Of a stretch of DNA of 64,000 nucleotides, positions 44,196 through 53,303 are shown piece by piece. Source of the DNA: Dyadobacter fermentans DSM 18053 (lineage in GTDB: Bacteria > Bacteroidota > Bacteroidia > Cytophagales > Spirosomataceae); assembly GCF_000023125.1 (NCBI RefSeq), contig NC_013037.1, positions 5,868,501 through 5,932,500 of the forward strand, given 5' to 3'. Below the pieces are notes generated by a model, which ran no database searches, was not told where the DNA came from, and saw nothing but the letters and a program-made list of their open reading frames with translations. Positions within the stretch are counted from its first letter, which is position 1; the number at the start of each line of letters is the position of its first letter. The position numbers and the translations under genes were made by a program.

Positions 44196-44492
44196 ATGGA
44201 GTGGTTAGAAAAGTTTAATAAGGTATTCGAAAGCAAGATCAGGCTCGGGCTCATGTCCGTGCTCGTGGTAAACGATTCCCTCAGTTTTAACGAATTGAAA
44301 GAGCTGCTGCAACTCACCGACGGCAACCTGGCCTCGCATTTGAAGGCATTGGAAGAAATCAAATACATTGAATTCCAGAAACAATTCAACGGTCGCAAAC
44401 CGCTGACGACCTACAAAGCCACCGAAGACGGCCACAAGGCATTTACGGAGCATTTGCAGGTTTTGGAGAATATGATTAAGCAGAATTTATAG
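44196..44492 (+). CDS. Winged-helix transcriptional regulator (HTH_34-like)
   Basis: 98 residues, a single winged-helix domain: KIRLGLMSVLVVNDSLSF, FNELKELLQLTDGNLASHLKAL recognition region and EFQKQFNGRKPLTTYKATEDG wing. No separate effector domain. Such proteins, often called MarR/ArsR-like, usually regulate the membrane protein gene next to them. The 10-bp-phased array upstream of 42966 is a candidate target. It ends before a strong bidirectional terminator. Confidence 0.9.
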   Translation: MEWLEKFNKVFESKIRLGLMSVLVVNDSLSFNELKELLQLTDGNLASHLKALEEIKYIEFQKQFNGRKPLTTYKATEDGHKAFTEHLQVLENMIKQNL

Positions 44493-44513
44493 CTAGGGAG
44501 GATGGAGGAAGGT

Positions 44514-44557
44514 AAAAGGGACGGGGTGCTATTTTTGGTAGCACCCCGTCCCTTTTT
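44514..44557. terminator. Very strong bidirectional intrinsic terminator
   Basis: An uninterrupted 18-bp stem (AAAAGGGACGGGGTGCTA and its complement) with a 7-nt loop, with A/T runs at both ends. It serves the regulator gene and the convergent DUF2911 gene. Confidence 0.92.
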
Positions 44558-44574
44558 ACGGTAAATTCATTTTG

Positions 44575-45072
44575 TTACTTCACAGGCACGGAGAAGCCGA
44601 CTTTATCCCATTGGAAGTCCAGGGAGTTGTCTTTGACGGTGAAAGTCAGTTTTTCTTCCGAGTTCGGGTAAGTTTTGTTGGGAACGGTGATTTGCGCTAC
44701 GTCTTTGCTTTTGTATTGGTCGTATTTGTAAGCGCCCCACTGGCCGAGCTGGCTGTTCAGGATGATGGTCCACTCTTTTTCGTTAGGCGTAGCGAACATC
44801 GTGTAAGTACCCGCTTTAACAGCCTTTCCGCCGAATGTAACGTCTTTCTTGAAAGTGATCGTCGTTGCGCTGTCCGCGCCGATGCGCCATGGCTTGCCGT
44901 AAGGTTCGAGACTGCCGCTGCCCTGCTTGCCGAAGAGCACGCGTCCTTTCTTAGATGGCTGGCCGTAACGGACGCTCAGGTTCTTGCCGTCGGCAGTCAC
45001 GTGCGGGCTTTGCGCGGAGGCCCAGGTGAATGCAATCAAGGTCAGGAAAAGCGATAACAAGGTGGTTTTCAT
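44575..45072 (-). CDS. DUF2911 domain protein, secreted
   Basis: 165 residues from ATG 45072 (MKTTLLSLFLTLIAFTWASAQ signal peptide split around the cleavage site); the longer ORF start at 45213 is rejected. The mature protein is a beta-rich DUF2911 domain: SVRYGQPSKKGRVLFG, PYGKPWRIGADSATTITF, AGTYTMFATPNEKEWTIILN and WGAYKYDQ are family blocks. Function unknown; probably periplasmic or surface-exposed. Monocistronic. Confidence 0.92.
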   Translation of the reverse strand: MKTTLLSLFLTLIAFTWASAQSPHVTADGKNLSVRYGQPSKKGRVLFGKQGSGSLEPYGKPWRIGADSATTITFKKDVTFGGKAVKAGTYTMFATPNEKEWTIILNSQLGQWGAYKYDQYKSKDVAQITVPNKTYPNSEEKLTFTVKDNSLDFQWDKVGFSVPVK

Positions 45073-45244
45073 AAGTCGTGTAGATTTTGGTAATGGTTTG
45101 GTGGTTTGAGAAATACGAAGCAGCAAGTAAAGCATTAGCAAGTTGTGAATCAAGCGGGTTGTAGCCAAAAACGGAAGAATAGCTACTCCGTTAACAGAGA
45201 TTAACATTTGCACCCTGCAAACCGGGTTTTTGGGGATTTCAGTT

Positions 45245-45252
45245 TATATTTG
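45245..45252 (+). promoter_or_regulatory. -7 element TATATTTG directly before recG
   Basis: Perfect TAnnTTTG ending 4 nt before the recG ATG at 45257, predicting a leaderless or nearly leaderless mRNA. No good -33 at normal spacing. Confidence 0.5.
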
Positions 45253-45256
45253 AATA

Positions 45257-47377
45257 ATGACTTCTGCAACAAACCCATCCGTTAGAACCCGTTTTTTCGA
45301 CACCAAGATCGAATTCCTGAAAGGCGTGGGGCCGCAAAAAGCTGCCTTGCTCAATCAGGAACTGAGTATTTTTACCTTCGGCGACCTTATCCAGCATTAT
45401 CCTTTCCGGCACGAAGACCGTAGCGTGTTCCACAAGCTCAGCGACCTGAACGAACAAATGACCGCCGCCCAGGTGAAAGGCCGTTTGCGGGAATTTTCCG
45501 TGATTGGGGAGGGAAGCAAAAAGCGGCTGGTCGGTACATTCCAGGACGGGACGGGCTTTCTCGATTTGGTTTGGTTCCAGAGCATTTCGTGGTATGAAAA
45601 GTGGCTGAGACGCGGCGGGGAATATATCGTTTACGGAACGCCCGTGCTGTACGGCGGGAAATGGAGCATTACCCATCCAGAAATAGAAGTGCTGACGCCG
45701 GAAAACGCGTCGGCGGGCTATTGGCAACCCATTTACCCGCTTACCGAAAAGCTGCGCAAGAAGTTTCTGGACAGCAAGGCGCTGAGCAAAATGATGCGTA
45801 ACCTGCTGGAAATCGCGCATACGCACATCCGCGAAACGCTCCCCGCGCCGCTCGTCGAGAAATACCGGCTCGTGTCCAAAGCGCAGGCATTGTGGCATTT
45901 CCACTTGCCGCAGGATAACCGAACACTGCACCAGGCGCAGCGACGGCTGAAATTCGAAGAGCTTTTTTACAACCAGTTCCGGTTAATCAAAAACAAGCTG
46001 CTCCATAAGACGGAGTACCCGGGACTGATATTCGATAAAACCCTGCTCGTGAAGGAATTTTACGAACAGCATTTGCCATTTAAACTCACCGGCGCGCAGA
46101 TCCGCGTGCTGCATGAGATCCACGAAGACCTCAAAACAGGTAAGCAAATGAACCGCCTCCTGCAAGGCGATGTGGGCTCCGGAAAAACCATTGTGGCGTT
46201 CATTACCATGCTCTTTGCATTGGATAACGATGCGCAGGCCTGCCTCATGGCACCCACCGAAATCCTCACCGACCAGCATTACCAGGGCCTCAAAAAGTTT
46301 GCCGACCTGCTGGGCGTGAACATCGCGAAGCTGACGGGCTCCACCAAGAAAAAGGAGCGCGAGGTAATCCACCGCGAGCTGCTGAATGGCACTTTGCACA
46401 TCATCGTTGGCACGCACGCATTGATCGAGGACGCGGTGCAGTTCAAAAACCTCGGCCTGTGCATTATCGACGAACAACACCGGTTCGGGGTCGCGCAGCG
46501 GGCCAAGCTTTGGGCTAAAAACAAACGCATTAATCCCCACATGCTCGTGATGACGGCCACGCCCATTCCCCGGACGCTCGCGATGACGCTCTACGGCGAT
46601 CTCGATATTTCGGCGATCAACGAGCTTCCTGCCGGACGCAAGCCCATTAAAACGGTCCATCGCTTTGATAAAAACCGTTTGCAGGTCTTTGGCTTTCTGA
46701 AAGAAGAAATCGCCAAGGGCAGGCAGGTTTACATGGTGTATCCGCTGATCGAAGAATCGGAGAAAATGGATCTCAAAGACCTGATGGATGGTTATGAAAG
46801 CGTGGCGCGGGCATTCCCAGGCGTGCCGCTGAGTATCGTGCACGGCAAAATGCGGTCGCAGGACAAAGACTTCGAAATGGGCCGCTTCGTGCGCGGCGAA
46901 ACGAAAATCATGGTCGCGACGACGGTGATCGAAGTGGGCGTGAATGTGCCGAATGCGTCGGTGATGGTGATCGAGAATGCGGAGCGCTTCGGATTATCAC
47001 AGCTGCACCAGCTGCGCGGCAGGGTAGGGCGAGGCGCGGAGCAATCGTATTGCATTTTGATGACAGACTACAAGCTGAGCAAGGATACCAAGCTGCGCAT
47101 CGAAACCATGTGCCGCACCAACGACGGTTTTGAAATAGCGGAAGTAGACTTGCAGCTGCGCGGTCCCGGGGATATTTCGGGAACGCAGCAAAGCGGTCTG
47201 GTGGATTTATTGGTAGCCAACCTCGCCCAGGACGGCGAGATTCTGAAGGCGGCACGGGCATCGGCAGAGGAAATTCTCACCACCGATCCCGATCTGCTCC
47301 AGCCGGTTCACCAACCCATTCGCAGCCATTTGGAAAATCTGCGTAAGGAAGAAACCAACTGGAGTCGGATCAGTTGA
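45257..47377 (+). CDS. recG: ATP-dependent DNA helicase RecG
   Basis: 706 residues. An N-terminal wedge/OB-fold domain (about 60-170; FLKGVGPQKAALLNQEL near the start) is followed by the helicase core: Walker A GDVGSGKT (about residue 303), APTEILTDQH, DEQHRFGVAQR (about 405), MTATPIPRTLAMTLYGDLD, and motif VI block QLHQLRGRVGRG. RecG unwinds branched DNA such as stalled forks and Holliday junctions. Length is typical. It converges on the FGGY kinase gene with 3 bp between the stops. Confidence 0.97.
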   Translation: MTSATNPSVRTRFFDTKIEFLKGVGPQKAALLNQELSIFTFGDLIQHYPFRHEDRSVFHKLSDLNEQMTAAQVKGRLREFSVIGEGSKKRLVGTFQDGTGFLDLVWFQSISWYEKWLRRGGEYIVYGTPVLYGGKWSITHPEIEVLTPENASAGYWQPIYPLTEKLRKKFLDSKALSKMMRNLLEIAHTHIRETLPAPLVEKYRLVSKAQALWHFHLPQDNRTLHQAQRRLKFEELFYNQFRLIKNKLLHKTEYPGLIFDKTLLVKEFYEQHLPFKLTGAQIRVLHEIHEDLKTGKQMNRLLQGDVGSGKTIVAFITMLFALDNDAQACLMAPTEILTDQHYQGLKKFADLLGVNIAKLTGSTKKKEREVIHRELLNGTLHIIVGTHALIEDAVQFKNLGLCIIDEQHRFGVAQRAKLWAKNKRINPHMLVMTATPIPRTLAMTLYGDLDISAINELPAGRKPIKTVHRFDKNRLQVFGFLKEEIAKGRQVYMVYPLIEESEKMDLKDLMDGYESVARAFPGVPLSIVHGKMRSQDKDFEMGRFVRGETKIMVATTVIEVGVNVPNASVMVIENAERFGLSQLHQLRGRVGRGAEQSYCILMTDYKLSKDTKLRIETMCRTNDGFEIAEVDLQLRGPGDISGTQQSGLVDLLVANLAQDGEILKAARASAEEILTTDPDLLQPVHQPIRSHLENLRKEETNWSRIS

Positions 47378-47380
47378 TCA

Positions 47381-48724
47381 TCAAGGTTTTATTTCACGGA
47401 TTTCACCAGCGAACTCGTAGGTCTGCGGGCGTGTCACGTGCAATGCGGCGCCGAGTGAAGTCGCGTAAGGCAAGTCCGACACGTATACTTTATGGTTCGG
47501 ATAGTGCCTTGCCAGGAGTTTTGTGAATATTTCGTTGCGGGCAAATCCGCCATCGACGTAAATGGCATGTACATCCTTGATATTCACCAGGTCCAGCGAT
47601 ACGAAAAGCAGTTCGGTGAGGCCTTTCAGCAAATGGTGGTAAGCCGCCTCAGCCGAAGAAAATGCGCTGATCTGCCATTCCTGGGTGTTCGGTTCGGGGA
47701 AAGGCCCATTGCCGGTCATGCAGGCAGTGTAGAATTTCGGTGTGTCCTGTTGCAGGATTGCTTCGTCGAAAGCTACATTTTTGTAGAAATCAGGGGCTAC
47801 TTTGAAATATTCTACAATGCGAGCCACCTGGTAATCATGCTCACGACCCATGAAGAGGCGTGAAGCGGTAACACCGCTGCCTTCCGGCGTAAGGTAATTC
47901 ATGCAATCGCGTTCCAACTGATAGGAAGTCAGTGGTTTAGATGCAAACGAATTGAAATTGATACACCAGGTTCCCGTCGAAAGCAATACGAACGGCTTTT
48001 TAACAGCCATGCGGTAAGGGATCAGCGCCGAGGAGCTGTCGTGCAGCCCGAAGCCCGACTGAATGCCCTTGTCGCCATGCCGGTAAATGAACGACGACGA
48101 CGCCAGCACGGGCGCAAGTTTCTTATGGATGCCTTCCTGCTTCACCCACTCGTGGTAATCCCACATTTCGAAGCTCCACAATGCGGTGTGGCAGCCCAGC
48201 GAGGTGTAATCGCTCACTTTGCGGCCGGTGAGCAGGTATAATATGTATTGCGGTAAATGCAAAGTGGTGGCGATCTGGCTATAAATCTCCGGTTTGGTGT
48301 GTTTGAGCCAGTACAGCTGCATGCCCGAGTTGAGCATACCCATCGCCGGTGAGCCGGTTTGCAGGGAAATACGCGTAGGGTCGCCGTAGGTGCTGTAAAA
48401 TTGCTTCAAAAGTTCTTCCGGGAACGGTTTGAGGTACGAATACAGCGGGGTAAGCGGGCGGTTCGCGGCGTCGAGATGCACGAGGCTCGCCCCGTAACCG
48501 GCTACGTTCACGGCCTTGATGTCGAATTCCGGGTTCGCCAGCAGTTCGGCCCAGCGGTCCTGCACCCATTTCGTCAACAATTCACAATCTTCGGTAGGAA
48601 AGCCGTCTTCGTCAACTGTTTCGGGGAGGGATTCTGAAAACTCGTGAACGATGTCATACTTTTCGTTGAAAAGTACATACTTCTTATTGGTCCTGCCAAT
48701 ATCAAAAACCGCTGTTACTTTCAT
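47381..48724 (-). CDS. FGGY-family carbohydrate kinase
   Basis: 447 residues with the actin-like fold: phosphate-1 motif FDIGRTNKKYVLF, a central GYGASLVHLD, adenosine-side motif LLSTGTWCINF and C-terminal VDGGFARNEIF. FGGY kinases phosphorylate sugars such as rhamnulose, fuculose or xylulose. The sequence seems nearest to rhamnulokinase- or fuculokinase-like members, but specificity cannot be read with confidence, and no isomerase or aldolase gene is adjacent. Monocistronic. Confidence 0.9.
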   Translation of the reverse strand: MKVTAVFDIGRTNKKYVLFNEKYDIVHEFSESLPETVDEDGFPTEDCELLTKWVQDRWAELLANPEFDIKAVNVAGYGASLVHLDAANRPLTPLYSYLKPFPEELLKQFYSTYGDPTRISLQTGSPAMGMLNSGMQLYWLKHTKPEIYSQIATTLHLPQYILYLLTGRKVSDYTSLGCHTALWSFEMWDYHEWVKQEGIHKKLAPVLASSSFIYRHGDKGIQSGFGLHDSSSALIPYRMAVKKPFVLLSTGTWCINFNSFASKPLTSYQLERDCMNYLTPEGSGVTASRLFMGREHDYQVARIVEYFKVAPDFYKNVAFDEAILQQDTPKFYTACMTGNGPFPEPNTQEWQISAFSSAEAAYHHLLKGLTELLFVSLDLVNIKDVHAIYVDGGFARNEIFTKLLARHYPNHKVYVSDLPYATSLGAALHVTRPQTYEFAGEIREIKP

Positions 48725-48851
48725 TAGTGGAATATCACTTTTTTACCCGGAAATGTATTTTTTCGGTCAATATAGTGACTTTACGTTAAAACCAATACCC
48801 TTATCTGTTCTTTTAAAATCTTTCCGAAAAACCGTAAAGTGCAGGATACTT

Positions 48852-49547
48852 TCAGACTGATTTTTCCAGTATCGGGCGGAACACTTTCGTCCATCTTTTG
48901 TAACCTTCCTCGTTCATATGCAGGCTGTCGCTCACGAAGATAGCGCCGTCCGGGCGGCCGTCTTTGAGCATCACCGGCCACACGTCGATGTAATGGTGGT
49001 TCTTATCTTTTCTAATATAATCCTGGATCAGTTTGTTGGCCTTGATCACATCCTCCCGCTTCGCCCACCGCGACGGCGAGGGTTTCAACGACACGCCGTA
49101 AAGCTGCACGTCCGGCTGTTGCGCGCGGAGCTTTTTTACGAGCGTCACATACGCGTCGCGCACCTGCTCGGGCGATTTTGGTTTTTTACCGAACATATCG
49201 TTTTCGCAATAGATCACGACCGTTTTCGGCTTGTATTTGGAAATCGTGCGATCCGAATAATGGATCACTTCGGGTAATGTAGAGCCGCCGAAGCCGCGGT
49301 TGATGATCGGCAGCGGCGCAAGATCTTGCGCGGCACCCTGCCATTTGGTAAATGAAGAGCTACCTGTGAAAACTATTCCGCCCGGTGCAGGCATTTGTGC
49401 GGCGTCTTTTTTCTCGAATTCCTTGATCGCATTTTCCGAACGGGTAACATCATAGTCCGGCTCCCACGGCGCGGCAAGGTTGGTTGTCTGGGGTTTATGG
49501 CAGGCGCTGAATGCCGCGAAAAGGACAACTAAAAAATGTTTTTTCAT
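48852..49547 (-). CDS. SGNH/GDSL-type esterase lipoprotein
   Basis: 231 residues with a lipobox (FSAC, Cys16). Block I is FTGSSS with the likely nucleophile Ser; block II contains NRGFGGST; block III has YCENDMF with the oxyanion Asn; block V is DSLHMNEEGY with the catalytic Asp and His. It hydrolyses esters, perhaps acetyl groups on polysaccharides, at the cell envelope. It is read in the same direction as the two beta-barrel genes upstream, but a terminator lies between. Confidence 0.88.
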   Translation of the reverse strand: MKKHFLVVLFAAFSACHKPQTTNLAAPWEPDYDVTRSENAIKEFEKKDAAQMPAPGGIVFTGSSSFTKWQGAAQDLAPLPIINRGFGGSTLPEVIHYSDRTISKYKPKTVVIYCENDMFGKKPKSPEQVRDAYVTLVKKLRAQQPDVQLYGVSLKPSPSRWAKREDVIKANKLIQDYIRKDKNHHYIDVWPVMLKDGRPDGAIFVSDSLHMNEEGYKRWTKVFRPILEKSV

Positions 49548-49550
49548 TAT

Positions 49551-49588
49551 AAATAAAAAGTGGATATGGCCTTAAAAGCCATATCCAC
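49551..49588 (-). terminator. Intrinsic terminator after beta-barrel gene pair
   Basis: Perfect 11-bp stem GTGGATATGGC / GCCATATCCAC with a 7-nt loop; on the minus strand followed by TTTTTATTT. On the plus strand a GGTTTTT also follows. Confidence 0.85.
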
Positions 49589-49623
49589 GGGGTTTTTAAT
49601 GTGTTTTAAGCGATTATCTTCAA

Positions 49624-50325
49624 TTATTTCATGCCATAAAAGTACCGGAATCCCAGCCCGATCGAACCGGACGACAGGTCCGGCGCGAACCGGTAGCTGA
49701 GCGCGCGCGAATCGCTCTTTGCATATTGTCCGTCCGGAAGAGGATTGGCGGTTTGCTTTGAATACCCGAATCCATACGAAACGTTAATGGGGCTTAGGAA
49801 GGCAAAGCTTCCGTAAATGGCCCATTTGGGTGCAACGCGCCACGCGATCCCGGCGCTCACTCCCAGGTCCAGCGAAAATACGTTTCCGTGCAGCTCTCTT
49901 ACGATTACATTGTTATTGAATTCGACCTCGTTTTTCACCGCATAAGTCACCCCAGCGGACGGACGCGCATACAATGCGAACTTGTCGTTCAAAGGTTTGT
50001 AAAATTCCCAGAACCGGTTTACACCAAAACTGAGTGATTGGATCGGCTTCGGATCGACGTTGAAATTCCTGAGTTTTTGATGGACAAGTCCGTGGTTAAA
50101 GCCCCAGCCCGTGGCAAATGTGCTGCTTTTAAACTTTCCCACTGATACATTTATATTGTGAGAGTACCGTTTGTTATGGCTATCGAAGTTCTTCGCTTTG
50201 GAGTCGTAAGCATTCAGGTAGAACGAGCCGCTCACGAATGATTCGCCCTCCCGGAATTGCGCCTGCGCCATCGAATGAACCATTATTGATGCGACGATTA
50301 AAATTTTGGTCGTAAGGTTTTTCAT
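49624..50325 (-). CDS. Outer-membrane beta-barrel protein (small)
   Basis: 233 residues with signal peptide (cleavage near MAQAQ). Alternating hydrophobic and polar strands with aromatic girdle residues (FGVNRFWEFYKPLN, WAIYGSFAFLSPINVSYGFGY) and a C-terminal strand IGLGFRYFYGMK suggest an eight- to ten-stranded barrel. It is 6 bp downstream of a paralogous barrel gene (50332-51000); both begin REGESFVSG or QKGMKYWGA-type strands after the signal peptide and probably arose by duplication. Function unknown. Confidence 0.85.
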   Translation of the reverse strand: MKNLTTKILIVASIMVHSMAQAQFREGESFVSGSFYLNAYDSKAKNFDSHNKRYSHNINVSVGKFKSSTFATGWGFNHGLVHQKLRNFNVDPKPIQSLSFGVNRFWEFYKPLNDKFALYARPSAGVTYAVKNEVEFNNNVIVRELHGNVFSLDLGVSAGIAWRVAPKWAIYGSFAFLSPINVSYGFGYSKQTANPLPDGQYAKSDSRALSYRFAPDLSSGSIGLGFRYFYGMK

Positions 50326-50331
50326 GGCCGA

Positions 50332-51000
50332 TTAGTTTTTAGGTTGGATATAGCGTGCAATGCGGAGGGAGAAGTAAGACGGGAAGTTTGTATTCAGGCC
50401 AGATGAAACCGTAATTTCCCTGCCGTTGTCCCTGGGGAATGGGAAATAGTTGAAGCCGAGGGAGAGAAAGTTGGTGTAGGCCTCCACCGACCATTTTTTG
50501 TTCGGAAAAGTGTAAACCACTCCTGGCTTAACAGTGAGCCCATACTGCCAATAGTCGTTTTTGTCGGTATCTATACTCTTATTTATCACCTTCGACCAGG
50601 AATAATTCGGCCCTAATTCGCCGTGGATGAATATCGCCCATCGGTCGTTCATACTGAAATACCGGCGAATGAAAGGTAACAATTGGAGGTTCTGGCTCAA
50701 CGAGCGCGACTCGAAGTCGGAGGATTTGATAGCGGTCTTTTGATAAGTCAAACCATACCTTAATCCAACACCCAGCATGACTTTGTCGGACACGAACCAT
50801 CCCAGCTGCGCCTCAGGAGAAATGGCCGGGCGGGAAGTTTTATTGACCTCATTATCGTATGCCGGAACTTCATCCCTGGAAAACTCGCCGGAAAAATTAA
50901 CCGTCGCTCCCCAGTACTTCATCCCTTTTTGCAACTGCGCATGCGCGCTTCCTGCGCCCAACGCGAGGGCTGGCAGTAACAATAGAAAAAGTTTTTTCAT
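50332..51000 (-). CDS. Outer-membrane beta-barrel protein (small), first gene of pair
   Basis: 222 residues from ATG 51000 (MKKLFLLLLPALALGAGSAHAQ as signal peptide, cut after the last Ala-Gln region); an ATG at 51006 adds MT and is possible. The mature protein has strands such as YWGATVNFSGEF, AQLGWFVSDKVMLGVGLRYGL and a final YFSLRIARYIQPKN. Same fold class as the following gene, with 6 bp between the two. Cotranscription is very likely; a terminator follows the second gene. A dyad (51021-51050) lies just upstream. Confidence 0.85.
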   Translation of the reverse strand: MKKLFLLLLPALALGAGSAHAQLQKGMKYWGATVNFSGEFSRDEVPAYDNEVNKTSRPAISPEAQLGWFVSDKVMLGVGLRYGLTYQKTAIKSSDFESRSLSQNLQLLPFIRRYFSMNDRWAIFIHGELGPNYSWSKVINKSIDTDKNDYWQYGLTVKPGVVYTFPNKKWSVEAYTNFLSLGFNYFPFPRDNGREITVSSGLNTNFPSYFSLRIARYIQPKN

Positions 51001-51020
51001 GGTCATTCATTTTTAAATTT

Positions 51021-51050
51021 GGTTACCAATATACATTCCTTAATGTAACC
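51021..51050. repeat. Nested dyads before the beta-barrel gene pair
   Basis: Outer arms GGTTAC / GTAACC (51021-51026, 51045-51050) enclose an inner ACATT-N4-AATGT (51033-51046). It lies 21 bp upstream of the ATG at 51000 and could be an operator. Confidence 0.45.
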
Positions 51051-51075
51051 ACCTAATCATTTAAATTTATTTAAC

Positions 51076-51110
51076 AAAAAAAGAAGCAGCCAATGCGCCT
51101 GGCTGCTTCT
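51076..51110 (-). terminator. Intrinsic terminator of the ATPase-TolC operon
   Basis: Stem AGAAGCAGCC / GGCTGCTTCT with a short loop, followed on the minus strand by TTTTTTTG. It lies 128 bp past the TolC stop, with the heptamer repeat between. Confidence 0.85.
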
Positions 51111-51150
51111 AAGAATTACCGATACCAAATTTAACCTAACAGTCATTAGG

Positions 51151-51239
51151 GCTTTAAGCTAAGCCTTAGGCCATAAGCTGAACCCGATTAATGTCTTCCT
51201 GCATAAAGCTTATAGCCTATCGCCTACTGCTTACAGCCT
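51151..51239. repeat. Degenerate heptamer repeat (GCYTANN) at the TolC 3' end
   Basis: GC dinucleotides recur exactly every 7 bp at 51201, 51208, 51215, 51222, 51229 and 51236, each followed by YTAnn or ATAnn. A further block at 51151-51178 shows the same period with one 5-bp step, and reads GCTTTAA, GCTAA, GCCTTAG. The array runs into the TolC stop codon. Confidence 0.6.
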
Positions 51240-52551
51240 AAAAAATCCCCTGCCAGTTGCCCTGGCGGTAATATTGTAACAGTCTTTGTTGCATCAGATA
51301 GTCATATTTCGCCTGAATGGCGGTGCCCTGGGCTTGTGCCAGCTTGGCCTTCGAGAGTGTGTATTCGAAAATACTCGAGACACCGGCGTTGAACTTGCTC
51401 TCGACCACCGCAAATGCCGCTCCCAGTGATTCTACCTGCCCTTCGGCCGCCGCGTATTTGTCGGCCATGGTGTTCAGGCTGAGCACGGCGGCTTCGATCG
51501 CCTGGCGGAGTTGCTGGTTGGCGATGTCGAGGGTATTCTGGGCCTGGCGCTCCTGGACTTTCGCCAGTTCCACACGCGGCCGGGTTACCCAGCGGCCCAT
51601 GATCGGGATGTTTAGGCCGAGCGTGATAGAACCATTCCGCGTCGCATTCAACTGGTTGAAATAATCAAGGTTCTTGTTGGTGGAAGCGTAAAACGCACGC
51701 ACATTGGTGTTCAGGTCCAGCGACGGATAGTTCAATGCCTTAATCGACTTCACCAGGTACTTAAAACTCTCGCGGTTCAGTTCGGCGCTGCGTATTTCCG
51801 GGAATGCTTTCGAAGCATGATCATACAATTCCGTGGCATCCGCCGCAGCGGGCGTAATGTTCTCCTTCGGCAGCAGCGGTTCGAACTCTACCTGGTCGTC
51901 GGGCGTGATGTTCATCCGCTGGAACAATGCGAGCCGCGCCGTACGGTAATTGCTCAATGCCGTTACCTGCAAAAATTTGTCATTGGAAAGCTGAGCTTTA
52001 ATCTCCGCAAGAAGGTTGTTACCGGCGGTCCCGGCGTCTACCTGCCTCTGTACCTTGTCCACCTGCTGCTGCGACGAAGCCAATTGCTGGTCGGCTGCTT
52101 CGAGCAATGCCTTGGTTGCCAGTACATTCACGTAGCCTTGCATGAGCAGGATCGTTTGCGCATTCAGCACGGCAATGCGGTTTTCCATCGCCGACTCTTT
52201 GAGCAGTGTCCCCTGGCGTGCCTGGTTTGCAAGTCGCCCGGCCTGGTAAACGGGTAACTGGAATCCCGTACTCACCGAGTTATAGGTATAAAGCTGGTCG
52301 ATATACTCGTTGGTGTACTGGTCAATGCTCCGGCCGAGGTTAAGACTCTGGTTGGCCGAAATATAGATTTGGGGAAGAATTTGTGACTTTGTCTGCCGTA
52401 GCTGCGCCTGCGCCGCTTCCGCCTGCAATGTGCCCTGCTGGTAAATGAGGTTGTTTTTGGCCAGCAGGTCCACGCATTCGGCGAGGCTCAGTCTGGTCTG
52501 GGCCTGCCCGAGGAGAGGCAGGAGGCAGAAAAGTAAAATAATGCGTTTCAT
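51238..52551 (-). CDS. TolC family outer-membrane efflux protein
   Basis: 437 residues, signal peptide ending near LGQAQT. Two repeats of the OEP domain are visible as long heptad helices: LAECVDLLAKNNLIYQQ through EAAQAQLRQTKSQ, and LRQAIEAAVLSLNTMADKYAAAE through FEYTLSKAKLAQAQ. TolC proteins form the trimeric outer-membrane duct of tripartite efflux systems. The gene follows the ABC ATPase gene by 20 bp and is read with it. No adaptor (HlyD/MacA) gene is present nearby, which is unusual for such an operon. Confidence 0.93.
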   Translation of the reverse strand: MKRIILLFCLLPLLGQAQTRLSLAECVDLLAKNNLIYQQGTLQAEAAQAQLRQTKSQILPQIYISANQSLNLGRSIDQYTNEYIDQLYTYNSVSTGFQLPVYQAGRLANQARQGTLLKESAMENRIAVLNAQTILLMQGYVNVLATKALLEAADQQLASSQQQVDKVQRQVDAGTAGNNLLAEIKAQLSNDKFLQVTALSNYRTARLALFQRMNITPDDQVEFEPLLPKENITPAAADATELYDHASKAFPEIRSAELNRESFKYLVKSIKALNYPSLDLNTNVRAFYASTNKNLDYFNQLNATRNGSITLGLNIPIMGRWVTRPRVELAKVQERQAQNTLDIANQQLRQAIEAAVLSLNTMADKYAAAEGQVESLGAAFAVVESKFNAGVSSIFEYTLSKAKLAQAQGTAIQAKYDYLMQQRLLQYYRQGNWQGIF

Positions 52552-52571
52552 GGCTAATAGATTGATTCAGG

Positions 52572-53234
52572 TCACGCCAGCCAGCCGTCCTTCAACCGGA
52601 CGATCCGGTTGCCGTAGCCCGCGTTCGTTTCGGAATGGGTTACCTGGACGATGGTGACTTTGTCTTCCTGGTTAAGTTTTTGAAATAATTCCATAATCTC
52701 GATCGCCTGTTCCGAATGGAGATTTCCGGTCGGTTCGTCGGCGAAAATCACTTTCGGGTTGTGCACGATTGCCCGGGCAACACCCACCAGCTGCTGCTGG
52801 CCACCCGAAAGCTGGTGCGGGAAAAGGTCTTTTTTGGCAACCATATTGAAGCGGTCGAGCAGCTCGGCCACGCGACTTTTGCGTTCGGAGGACGACGTGC
52901 CTTTGTACAAAAGCGGTGTTTCGATGTTTTCATAAACCGTCAGCTCGTCGATCAGGTGGTAGGCCTGGAACACGAAACCGATGTGGTGACGGTGCAATTC
53001 GGTGCGTTTCTTTTCGGAGAGCTTCTGGACCGGCTCGTCGAGGAAAAGGTATTCGCCTTCGGACGGCTCTTCGAGTAAGCCGAGAATATGCAGGAGGGTG
53101 GATTTGCCGGAGCCGGACGGGCCCATTATCGACACAAACTCACCTTCTTTAATGTTCAAATCAATGTGGCGCAATACATAGGTTTTGCCAAAACCTGCCG
53201 GGTAATATTTGGATATCTTTTCTAACTGGATCAT
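52572..53234 (-). CDS. ABC transporter ATP-binding protein, MacB/LolD-type
   Basis: 220 residues from ATG 53234 ([14 protein letters not shown]); the ORF's earlier ATG at 53291 would begin within the predicted transcribed leader and is rejected. Walker A GPSGSGKS (38-45), Q-loop FVFQ, signature LSGGQ (142-146), Walker B VIFADE (162-167) and His200 are present. The signature runs into QQLVGVARA, with Leu where Arg usually stands (QQQRVAIARA). This is the only ATPase in the window that could power the P-series permeases. First gene of an operon with tolC. Confidence 0.93.
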   Translation of the reverse strand: MIQLEKISKYYPAGFGKTYVLRHIDLNIKEGEFVSIMGPSGSGKSTLLHILGLLEEPSEGEYLFLDEPVQKLSEKKRTELHRHHIGFVFQAYHLIDELTVYENIETPLLYKGTSSSERKSRVAELLDRFNMVAKKDLFPHQLSGGQQQLVGVARAIVHNPKVIFADEPTGNLHSEQAIEIMELFQKLNQEDKVTIVQVTHSETNAGYGNRIVRLKDGWLA

Positions 53235-53269
53235 AAAAAGTTGGAGTTTGAGATTTGGTATGTAATAAC

Positions 53270-53282
53270 GGACAACATGTCC
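53270..53282. repeat. 13-bp dyad GGACA-ACA-TGTCC in ATPase leader
   Basis: Perfect 5-bp arms. It shares the TGTCC/GGACA core with operators A-C, but lies downstream of the predicted promoter, about 35 bp before the ATPase start. Confidence 0.45.
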
Positions 53283-53303
53283 TAAAAACAAATGCGTACA
53301 TCC

